Of a stretch of DNA of 64,000 bases, positions 48,101 through 60,100 are shown piece by piece. The first letter of the stretch is position 1. Every line of letters begins with the position of its first letter. The DNA comes from Klebsormidium nitens (lineage: Eukaryota > Streptophyta > Klebsormidiophyceae > Klebsormidiales > Klebsormidiaceae): NCBI GenBank assembly GCA_000708835.1, contig DF237108.1, positions 100,668-164,667 of the forward strand, given 5' to 3'. A program made the position numbers and the translations under genes. The notes under the pieces were generated by a model. That model saw only the letters and a list, made by a program, of their open reading frames with translations, did no database searches and was not told where the DNA came from.

Positions 48101-51100
48101 AGGTTCGCCTCCAGAACCGAGTTGTTTCCCGCGTCGCAGTAAGTTGAAAGGAACGTGCCCTTGACGGAGTCGGTCGGAAGCTCGCAGTACCTGGGAACAA
48201 GGAGAAGTATGACCTCAGCATCCAACATTTGCCAACCCCTTCTCGTTAGATTTCCCCATTATACACCCACAGTCGCCTTTAGAACCGAGTTGTTTCCCGA
48301 GTCGCAGTAGTATACGACGAACGTGCTCTTGGTGGAATCGGTCGGAAGCTCGCAGTACCTGGAAGAGTGAGCGACGCGGTTAAATATGACCTCAGCGTTC
48401 GACATTTGCCAACCCTTCTCAATAGACCTCCCTTCATACACGCACAGTCGCCTTCCGAACCAAGCTGTTCCCCAAGTCGCAATAGTTCACAAGGAACGTG
48501 CTCTTGGTGGAATCGGTCGGAAGCTCGCAGTACCTGGGCAGAAAAGCCCGCCTTGAGCAAGCTGCATGCTTGAACGGCTTCTCCATGAAGGTATATGGAA
48601 CCTCTAAAGAACGCAACCAAAGAAAACGAAGATTCAGTCTTCGGCAGGCTCCCTTCGAATGAGGAACCGTCTAAAGATATAACGGCCCCATTTTGGGGAG
48701 TTTCTATTCAGGACGATACGATTGTTCCCTAAACCACTAGGAGTCGCAAGCGGGGATGGATGTGGTGAGAGAGTCAACTCGGGGGCAGATCGACTGCATT
48801 CCTGCGTGATGTTGCAATACAACTTGCAAATTAATTCAGAAAGCGAATGAACTGCATGATCGACATTACCGTTTTCCGTGAGATGTGCGATACAACTTGC
48901 ATACCCGGTTAGATCAAGAGGGTTGCATGAAAGCGAGCAACCGGAAAGGCTGCCCCGGTGCCCGCTACTTAAGGCGGTGCTCGACAATACTCCAACAACA
49001 AGCGGGCTTTGAATCTGCCCGGCACTTGACCTCTTCCCCTCAACTCAAAAGCACAATCTGCAAGTATGTCTGCACGGACTATGTCGCAAAGATGCAGGAA
49101 AGTTGCACGGAAACGCTCACTTGTAAAACGGAAAGGCCGCTCCGGTGCCCGGTACTTGATAGACGGTGCTCGTCGAGTTGGTGAGAATGCGCACTTTCGA
49201 CGACAGCCCGCAGTTTGCGCTGTCGTCTTGGAAGCCGAACCAGATCCAAGACGGGTCTACGAAAGGCTTCTTGCCGCCAATCTGCAAAGGAGGAATCTCT
49301 TCTTCGTGAGCTTATCTTTGGAGATATGCAGACTGGACAGACGGCGCGTGAAGATGCTACCTTCACAGAAGAAATGAGGCTGTTTACATGCTCCCACCCT
49401 GAAAGAGATACAGAAAATCCAAACCCCTCGGGGGAGCAGATTGTGTTTGGCGAGACAGTTTTATAAAGGTGAGCTGCGAACGAGAGCCTTTCGGTGTTTG
49501 GTTTGTTTTCTCCCGCCGTGGCCTGTTTCTTTGGAAAGGCCTTGTTTGGTCATTGCCCGTAGGAGTCCCCGCCCTCCGCAGAAATCTGGATGGAACCCCT
49601 CTCGGTCCAGAGTCTAGTTGACGCTATGCATTCCGGCCTGATTGGTAAGAGACCCGAAACAAACATCCTGACACGCAGCCAGGATACACCGTTTCCAATT
49701 CCTGTGCACATCCACTGACAGCAAGACGGTAAAACAATGTTCAAAGTTGTTCCAATTACTAGACAGTAACAGCGGCGGTTTTGCTATCGACCTGAATTCC
49801 CTTGCACCACACAAGTGAAGGTCCCATGTTTGCTCTCTAGGAAGCTGACTTTGCACAACCCATCCTTGAAAACGAGGATGTTTATATCATCCAACTGCTT
49901 TTATTCAATGGGTTTGCAAGTCAAACTCCGTTTCAATGAGCAACTCATACGTGTCAGGATCTGGGATCAATGATTGGTCCTTTCAGCATGCTCATCTCGG
50001 TATGCTCACTCTAACGTGATTGTCTGATAGAAAAACCGGCTTGCAAGGACTCCAAAGATTCAACGAGCGTCTCCTTTAGCGAGATTTTGTTCCTTGGACT
50101 CTATGCGCAAGCACTGATCGCCAATAATCAGCCGGGACTTCAAAAAGAAGCATTTGCCACGCTCGTCATTTCAAGGCCCAGCCCAGATTCGAGCAGGTTC
50201 CGATCAGCTCAATCCGAGCTTTCGCCCCCGTGCACGAAATACGATAACAGAAGCGTAGCCCGTGCTTTGATTGACGAGCCTGTGATTGAAAAGGACCTCC
50301 CCTTACCTTCTGAACGGTGTACGTGTATGCCGGCCCAACGATGAGGTTCGCCGAAAACGCGCGCCAAAAGTTGGGTCCAGAAATTAGGGTGCCAGAGGCC
50401 GAGGCTGACGTCCCCGTGAGTGTGATTGACACTCCGTCTGCAACCTGCCAGAGAACATTTAGTATTGTCAGGAGAGCGTTACGGGGACTTTCCAGGCAGA
50501 AAAGCGCCAAGATGATAGCCCGAGTTTTGATTCTGCGGGTCCGGAAATTAGGTTCAGCGACGACATCGAGATGAAAGGTGGCCGATGACTCCTTGAGATC
50601 GATTCACACTCCGTTTGCAGCCTGAACAGAAGACTTGGAAGTTTCAACGACGTGTTTTACGGACGTGTTTCACGGCCTTTACCTGCAGGGAATTACCGAC
50701 ACGGGAGCCCCAGATTGGTTTTGAAGGTCCGGAAGTTGGATCCGGCAATGATATTGAAATGACAATTAGCCGTTGTTCCCGTGAGCTTGATTGACACTCG
50801 GTCTGCAACCTGAAGAGATGATTTCAAACCGTCAGAAGAGCATATGGAAGGGTGTACAGTTACAAGAGCCCCAAAATATCTTAAACGCGGCCCGAAAAGC
50901 CGTTTGATGTCCCAGACGAAAGCTTGTTAAGTCCAAAATTTTGAAGGTATTGCGGGTCCGGACGTGGGGTTCCGGCATCGAAATCAACCTGACAAATGAT
51001 CAATGTGTCCTTGAGCAAACCTGACACTCCTTTGCGGCCTGAAGCAAAATCTGTTGTATTCAACAACGTAATGAGCTGGATTCATATGATTTTCACAATC

Positions 51101-54100
51101 AGCAAGGCCGCCTAATTTGCCGTTGTTTATACTGTCCCCCAGGGTTTGTTACGTGACTCCAGAGCAAGCAATCTGAAACCCAGTGTTCGTGCTCAAAATG
51201 GATTGCCGAGGCGTTACGGAGGACCAGACGCCGACTCTGAACGGCGCATCTGCTCACAATCGTTCGACTTGACCACTCTCTGTTATGATCTGTCGTCCGC
51301 TCTGGGCGTCGAAGCTCGAACGGACTGGACTCAGAATCGATTCTCAACCTTGAAAAGCAGAATGATTTATCTTAGAAAGGACTCCTTGGACGACAACTGT
51401 GCCAACAAACTGCACTCAGAATACGCATGCATTTTTGTTTGTGAGGTCTATGGGCGGCTCACAACCAGTATCCACCGCAAATCCACCGCCGATCGCTTCC
51501 ATAAACGAAAAGTCAGCAAGAAGTTCGAAACCAGACAAGAGTCTTCCAGGGCGACCTACCCGTGTTACGCGCAACGAGCTTCGAACGGAGGTATCCTTCC
51601 CGTCGAAGCCCGGCTCGTAGTAGTAGACCCAAAGCGTGCGATAGCACACCCCCCAACATCGGTACGCATTCCAAGTTGGCTCCGGAGCGCATACGGCTCT
51701 CGTATCGCTTTTCAGCGGCAGCATGTGCGAACTGTTCGACACCACAAAGCCGACCCCCCATTGGTCCGACCCGCTCTCGTTCGTGTTCCCGGCGGTGGAA
51801 GCTACGCCCACAAACATGTCTGCCGCGGTAACGGTGGCGGTAACGGTTCCCGCGGACTTGGTCAGAACTAGGCTGGTGGAGTTGGAGGACAGCGGGGAGG
51901 GCCCGATGAGGGAGCCGTCGGCATCTCGTATGGCGTGCATCCACCCCGCGTCGGCGTATGTGTAACCGAGGAAATTGTTCGCGGTGGCGTTCCAGGTTTC
52001 TGCTGGGTTGTAGAACACTGGGCGCGAGCAGTTGATCAGAGTGATGTTTTGGAAAGTATGCCCCGGGTTGAAAGCGGTGCCCGCTCCGAAGTCGGCGTTC
52101 GTCTGCACAGAGCCCGGAAGATGTGTATCAGGCGCATGACAGTTGTCGTGATTCGATGAGAGAGTGGAAACCTAATGGCTCGGCATTCGGCTGAAAAATG
52201 CGCGGAGGGGCTTGACGGTAAACGTAATTTGTAAGTGGAAGCCTGATGGCTCGGCGCTGGTCTACACAACACCGGAAAGGTGTAGATCAGGCGCTTGAGA
52301 GTGAACGTAATCTGCTGAAGAACGTGGAAGCCTGATGACTCGGTGACCACCAAGGATACTAAGCAAAAATAATGAATCCAGAAGGTCAGCTTTTGTACCA
52401 AAGCTCAAGCATTGTACAGGGGCACATGACTACCCACTTGGGCTCAAAAAACGAGCAAAACACACGTGTTCAATATAGACTCTACAGGGCTTTAGCATCC
52501 TTTTGATTAAGGTCACTCGTAAAGGAGCCAGGTTATTTACTATCCAAACAGGCCTTTTCTCGACAGCTTGTTTCCGGAGATGCTATTGGCAACAGGGCAA
52601 ACCAACCTTGGCAAGGCTAAACAGCAGTCGCTGCAGACGTTCTATTGAAAGGAAACGTCCATCAAGCGAGCGAAAAAGCAGCTCGATTGTGATCTTCTAC
52701 GATCGAAGCTCGAGCTTTAGGTAACGACGCCACCAAGTAATCAATGGCAAAGAAGCCCCTGCCCAACGCAAGTACGGCCCGAGTAGTCTGATGCATGATT
52801 GGCAACCAGGAAAGCTAAAAGTCCGCATCAACCAGAGAATGGCTGAGTGCTTGAAACTCTGACCACGTTAGCGCAGCATTGCTCAACCAGCTTAAGACCA
52901 TAATGCTTGCCATAACCATCTTAAAGGACTTGCATCTTACTTACTTATTTGTTTTTGGTTTACAAGACTTCACTCTTCTTTAAGAGGAAAGTGATTTTGA
53001 AAAACTTCTGTCTTTTGCTTCGTAATCCCTTTTATTCAATTCTTTTGAAAGATTATGAGTTGCAAAAAAAGCTTAAGATCCAAGCCCATAAAAGCATACT
53101 GCCTTCGTGATTCGATGCTTAACCTGAGTTCAAACTGCCACACTAACGTGGTCGACTTCGGGCGACGCGCGCCCTAACCCGATGATCTGATCTTCTTGGA
53201 ATTCAAGCTTGCAAGACGGCAGCTCTGCTTTGGGTTTTCATCTCAAAAGAAGTGTGCTGGAGAGGACTTACGCTGGTCACGGAATAGTCGACGTCGCAGC
53301 GGGGTGAGAACCCAATAAAGGTAACTCCCGACACGAGAACAGGGCCTCTGAGTAGGCCCTGGCCCGGAAGGGGAAGCGGGTAGCCTTCCTCTTTCAGTTG
53401 GAGCCCAATGACCCGACGCCTTCCATTCTCACCTTTCAGAAAGAGTGAAAGGATGTAGCGCTTGAATATAAGTGTCGAAAAAAAAAAAAAAACCTGGCCA
53501 AGAAAGCGTTCAAAGCACGTCTTTAAGGCAGCTTGTGTGGGAGCGGAGGCTTCGGCTGCAATCGCGGCCCTTGGAAGAAGCGTCAAAACAAAAGGTATGC
53601 ACCAAATTCGCAATTCGTACATAGCGACTGCAAATCTCAACCGGCGCCTAACAACAAAACCAACCACGCTGATGTTGTTTGGATTGGGTTTCTTAGAGCA
53701 CTAGGAGTCATTTTCCTTACGCGTAGCCTTGCGAATACGGATTGAATCTCCAGTACCCTTATTGCTTCTCCGTGGAGTGGAATGTTCGAGAAAACACTTA
53801 AAAGACAGGAAACAGATGGAAGAGGTGGAACGAGAGACAGGGGAGCAGCTCACTGAGATAGTGCGAGGAGGAAGGAGAATCAGGAGCTCTCTTAAGGCGA
53901 CTCTAACACATCCGGGGTCGTTTGTAAGAGGACGACATAGATCAGGGGTTCACGCGAAGCGCCTCCAACTCACCAGGATTGGGAATCGTGCGCACCCGGA
54001 AAGCCGGGTCAAGCGCGCCGGGAGCCGGCAGCGTGCAAGTATCCAGAGGAATGCAATCCGGGTAGGCCGTTATGTTGGTACACAACACAGGCGTCCCGAG

Positions 54101-57100
54101 GTTCTGGCTCTCGGCCACGACCAACGAGTCTAGGATCTGGAGGTTCCACCCGGTTGCGTGGACGCCGTAAGCGTTGTCGGCGATCGTGGCGTTTCGGAAG
54201 GAGACCCATTGCGAGTTGTGCGGGAAGACTCTGAAGGTGGGAAGGAATTGTGTCACTTACGATCTCAATATTGTTGGGAACCGTGGCGGTTTTATAGAGT
54301 TGTGCGGGAAGACTGAAGGTGGAAAGAGAACTAATACCACTTACGATTCTGAACTTTGTCTGCGAAGGTAACGTTTCGGAAGGAGACCCTTGCGAGTTGT
54401 GCGGAAAGACTCTGAAGGTATGAAAAAAGGATGTTTCAGTTACGAGTCTCAACACTGCCTGCGAATGTGGCGTTTCGCAAGGAGACCCATTGTGAGTTGT
54501 GCGGGAAGACTCTGAAGGTGAAAAAGGATCGAGTCGCAATACTGTCTGCGAACGTGGCGTTTCGAAAGGAGACCGACTGGAAATTGTGCGGAAAGACGCG
54601 GAGGCGACAGAAGAGATCCTGACTTACGAGTCTCAAAATGGTTTGCAAAGTGGCTTTTCGGAAGGAGACCCACTGCGAGTTGTTGCGAGAAGACGCTGTG
54701 GAGGTCAAATAGAACATCTGAGCACGAAGATAGAATGTTTATGCCACGTTCCTGCAGATTAAGCAAGACGAAACCAATCGGTGATAATCGACCGCCCAAA
54801 GGTCAGGGCTTTTGTATGTTAGAGAAGCGGTCGGCTGGGACTTCCGAGCATTTTGGGTTGCAGGTAGGTAAACTTTGGAGTTATGCAGAAGCCGCTGTTC
54901 AGAGTGGGATTACATTGCGACGGGGCTTCTGAATGTCCGGTCGACATGCTGACAGAGCGCTTTCAAAACTTCAATCTGTAATAATATCGAGGAGTATGTC
55001 GTGATGCCTAAGCAGGACCTTCACGTCCCGACGTTGCCGCTCCTTACAAACCGAAAGCAAAGCCGGCAGAGTATGACAATACTAACGTTCTGTGGCAGGA
55101 AGCTGAAATCAGAACAAAGACGGCGACCTTAGTGAAGGTACGACTTTACCAGTCTTGTCTGTTTCCCTTCTGGTCGTCCGGTCGCTCGAGAATGATTACA
55201 CCTGACTTCTTAGTCATGATGACAAGGTTTGAGCAATGCATCTCGATCCGAGACAAGCAACGTGGCGCCTGTTCGCAAGCCGACTGACAAGAGAGCAGCT
55301 TTCTTCTAGCTTCTGATCAAGACCGGCCTGAGCAACCGGAGCTCGCAATGAAAATGGAGTGGAAGCGTACCCACGCCATTACTGACACCCTAGCATTAAT
55401 TCCGCCTCGACTTTCACACCAGAATAGAAAACATAAAGGAGTGCCAGTGAAATTCCACCCGTCGCCTTACCCAATATAGTTCTTGTACGAATTCACCCCG
55501 GTTAGCCACGTGGGCACCGGGGTGGTGAGGTTAACCCCAGGCACGGGGTGGGTTACTACGGTTGGGTTAAAGCCCCGCTCGTAGGTCGTCACGCCTTGCG
55601 AGCAGGAATGCGCCGTGTTGTTCTCGAAGAGCTTGATCGGTATGTACCGGGGGCTGACGTCACTCGCCCCGGGCAAGCCCACACTAATGCCCCGGACGCG
55701 TCGCTCCAATTGGTACCTAATCGAACGGAGAACGTGGCGCTTGGTGGTGTTGCTGACGTAACTCGTCTCAAGCAATGCCTGTATGGTCCTCCAGATGTTC
55801 GAACGAACTTTCATGACCTGGTCTAAGAAGTGCAAACATGACTGAAATGCTGACGTCACCCGCCCTGGGCAAGCCCGCTCTGATCCTCCGGACTCTGCGC
55901 TCCAACTGGTACCTGGTCAGACAGGGAAGGTAGTTTTGATGATAATGCTGACGTCATTCCTCTCAAGCAATGCGTGTATGACCCTCACGACTGCCAGTGA
56001 TATTATATTCTGGACGGAGAAGGTGCAATTTAAGTCCGCAAGTGCTGACGTCATCCATCTTCTGCGAGCCCTGCCAATAGCACAGACCCTTTGATCAACT
56101 TGGTGCCTGGCTCAAAAGAAAGTGTACTGCGGTGAAAGTGCTGACGTCACCCGCCTTGCAGAGGCCCTACCTTGTGTCCCGGCCTGCTGACGAATGTAAC
56201 CTCTGTACGGCTCTTGGGAACCAAAACGCTTAGAAACGCTCAACATACCGGTTGAAAAGCACGCTGGGACTTAGGTAATGAAAGTCAATCCGAGATCGGC
56301 TAGCAGTCTCTGCCTTGGCGACTGATCAAAAGGCGGAGCCAATCGAGGCCCCCGTGGCGACACTTGCCAGTTCTTTGCATTTCAGGACTCCCTTTGGAAC
56401 TCTAAGTAAAAGAAAGCTCAGAGGCGCCGCAGATTATCCCACAACAGTCGACTATCTTGGCGACTCACCAAACACCGGAGCCGATCCAGCCCCCCGCGGC
56501 TATTCCCCGGGGTCTTATTCGCCTTTCTGGGGGAATTCAGGATCTCACAAGAATCCGAGAAGCTCCGCAAATCATAAAAGTCGCCTAGAGAACAGTCAAC
56601 GAGCTCTTGGCTTCTCACCAAAAGCCGGAGCCGCTCGAGCCGCCTGCGGCATTATTCACCAGCGTGTTGTTTGCGTTCGCCATCCAGAACAGTCCGGGGG
56701 TGTTGTCCGTATTCGGCGGATCGGTGAACTGGGGGGGAATCAGGACCTTGGCTGGGTAGCCGGCCGCGGCGAGGTTGTGCGAGAAGGTGTTGTTAACCTC
56801 GACTCCGTCTTCCGTCATGTAACAGTGGCCCGTCGAGTTGAAGGCGACGTTTTCTTCGATAAGCAGGTCGTCTGTGCCGTGGACGACCTGCAACAAAGGG
56901 TGGGCTGCCTTCGTAAGATGCTAAACTGATTTCGCTGCTCAAGGGCTACGAAATCTGCGTCACCAAATATAACGAAACAGTGGCCTGTCGTCAGGAAATG
57001 GAACAATTTTGTTCGACACGGAGGTCGGTTGTGCGATGCACCACCTGCCTGAGAGAACGTGACATTGAAGTTAAGGCTAACGTGTCTTCGCACAGAATCG

Positions 57101-60100
57101 TTTCCAAAGTACAATCGCTCAATAACAAACATGTGCAACGCCGTCCCTTCTCGTGTAGGCAGTGGCCCGTCGTGATGGAGAGGACAATTCATTTAGCGAG
57201 CATGCTAGAGAGTGATTCGGACGCTGCCAGTGTTTATCCGGACGCTCACTTCGTACCTTGTAGGGCTTGCGGACACCCAAAATGTAACCAAAGTAACTCA
57301 GGACTGCTGAACGGGTCTCTGAGACGCTCAAGGCAGTGTTCGGACGCTCACCACGCATCGCTGGAGCGTGTTTCGGACGGTGATCTTGCGGACGTACGAG
57401 TTGGCGTGGCTGCGGCAGATGTGGAAGTGAATCGGGTAACGCCCCAGCTGTCCTTGTTGGCCCATGTACGCCAGTTCCACGCCCTCGATGAACTGGGGCG
57501 TCGCGGTCGCATACACGATGAAGTGCCCCCCTGGAAAAGTAAGATATAGAGTCCTCCTTTATGGCAATCCTGCGGCATGCCAACGTTTGCAGGGGTGACA
57601 GTTCAACAATGTTTGAGCTGTCCTTGTTGCCCCATAAACGCCAATTCCACGCCCCTCGATGTACTTGGGGGCTGGCAGTAGCGTACACTATGAAATGCCC
57701 CCCTGAAAAACAAAAGGTACAAGGTGTTTGTCTTGCCGATTATGAGGGCGCGTCGCTTTGGTTTCCGAGTACTGAGATTGTGGGGGTGGACAGTAACGCA
57801 CACCAAGTCCGAGCTGTCCTTGCTGACCCATGAAAGTAGTTCCACGCTCTCTATGAACTGGGGGGCGGCCGTGGCATCTAAGATGAAGTGGCCCCCTGCA
57901 GTTAAAAAAGACCCGGGGTTCTCATTCTGGTTCTTTTTGCGGCACGTCGCTGCGGCTCCAAACACCAATAACTGCAAGGCTGACAGTAACGTATGAATAA
58001 TTCTGACCTCTCCTTTCTGGCCGTTGTGATCTAACACGACGCCCTCGGTTAATGGGGGGGTAGCAGTACCATGAAGTGCCCCCCTTCTGGAAGAACAATT
58101 CGACCTCTGTGTTTTCTGATAAGGCAATCTGGAGGCGCATCACTTGAGCTGCATCTACAGTCAACTGGGGGATGGCAGTGACATATGCGATTAATGGCCC
58201 TGTGGATGAAAATAAGACGTACAACTGTCGCGCACTCCAAGATAGATTCCGTGACCTGTGAAAGCGTGGGGCATAATACAATCCATGCAAAGAGGGGTCA
58301 ACGTAAGTTGGGACCATTGCGGACGACGCTGATGAGAGGGATGACGTGGCGAGGTTTAAGGTTTTGAACCGGGGCTTCTCAAATGATGATTGGTCGAAAG
58401 AAAGCCTAGCTCAGGCTTTCGCTCCTAAAGTTCGCCACGTCACCCGTTCCACAGCGTCCCCGGCCCCGTGCCAAAACGACTGACTCTTCTTGAAGCCGCT
58501 CATGCAGATAAGCCCAGGGTTTGTAAACTCCGCGAATGGCCCTACGATGCTTTTCAGGGGGCGTCTACGTCAGCTTCACCACCCCACGTGATCACGTACA
58601 ACATAAGAACGGCTCCCAAGCTTTGCGTATGATCGAAGGGCTTACCAACGAGGGGGCGGCCACTTTCACGCTGGCCCTGAATGTAAATGTTCCTCGTCAG
58701 CAGGGCGACCTCCGCCTTCTGGAACAGCAGCCTCCCGGGCGCCCCCGACTCCATGTCGTCGCCCCAGTGCATGTAACGCAACGGGGGGGTGAAGGTCAGG
58801 GTGTAAGCTCCCCCCGGTCCTGACAAGAGGCGACGGGAGCGGTGAGCAAAGTACTATTGTGCTGCTGTGAGAACGAGTGACGGGTCAAAGTCGGGTTGCA
58901 GTTTTTCAAGATTCCTAGCAGCGGCAATCAAAGGCTCGAAGAAAGAATGAGCAAGCCCTGAAACTGCGGAAACGGCTACTCCAGAGAGCCAACAGAAGGG
59001 CTGCAGAAGGATCAAAGCTCCGTCGCAGATCCTTTCCACGAAGCAACAGATTGAAACCTATGGCAGACCATCTAAGCGCAAGACATCCAAAGCGAAGAGA
59101 AGCAAACCTCGATGCAAAGATCCACCACTGCTACAGAGGGGTTCGCCGCCATTGGATGATATGCGTGACGTCAGCATCACGCGCAACACCAGCATCATTT
59201 GAGAAACGTCCAGTGAGGGTAACCGCCTCCGCCTCTCTTCTGTCGAAGTTTCTTCCCCCTTTTTTTTCTTTCTTTTCCCTTCGTCACATAAATACGATTG
59301 GAAACCAAACCTCACGATTATATCGTGCGACTCCCTACACCTAATTACCGCAAAGATATTCGTCATGCAAATTTTATCATTGTCTTTGAATCCACAAGAC
59401 CGAAACCCGCTCACCGGAAGTGATATTGGCGATCGTGACCGTCTCCGCCTGCTCCATGTCGTAGTCCGTTGACGCAATCGCGACCCGGCCGCCAATCGGC
59501 CACTTGCTGACGTCAGTATCCACCTGGATGCTGGTCGCGTTTTTTCGCGCAGTCGCTGAGAGGTGCACCCAAGTCGGCGTCTGAGAACCGCCGGGCATTC
59601 CGTGCAGGTTGACCTGTCCTCCGACCTGCAAAAGATCGTCATACTAGTTGTTCAGACTGGGCAGAAAAGGATCGTTGTACTAGTTGTTGAGATTTGCGAG
59701 AAAAGATTCTGATCTTCGAGGAAAACGTCTGGCACACTGGAGGATTGGGAAGCACCGGGCATTCCGTGCAGGTTTAACCTGTCCTCCGACCTGCGAAAAA
59801 GCGTCATACCTAGTCGTCAAAACGGATGGGAGGAGAACTTGGACAACTTTCGGCGAGCCCCCTGGCTTATAATCGCAGGGGATCGACAATGAACTTCGAC
59901 GGCAGGACCATTCTGACCGTCGATTTGCCTGGGTGATAGCCTAAGGCCCCTCAAAGCTTGGCCGGGAGTCCGCATTCTCCTTCCCTCTTCTCTCAGGACC
60001 GAGCGGAACAGTTCTATCTCAAAAGAAAACGTCTGGCACACTCGGAGCCCGAGAACCGCCGGACATGCCGTGCAGGTTGGCCTGTCCTGTCAACCTGTGA

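Noticed and set aside
58444-58541. Possible extra G8-gene exon encoding PFAEFTNPGLICMSGFKKS
   Set aside because: It has an AG before it and an open frame, but it exits in phase 0 or 2 while exon 6 needs phase 1. Joining exon 5 directly to exon 6 restores the conserved GGHFIV, so I left it out. It may be a very old decoy unit.
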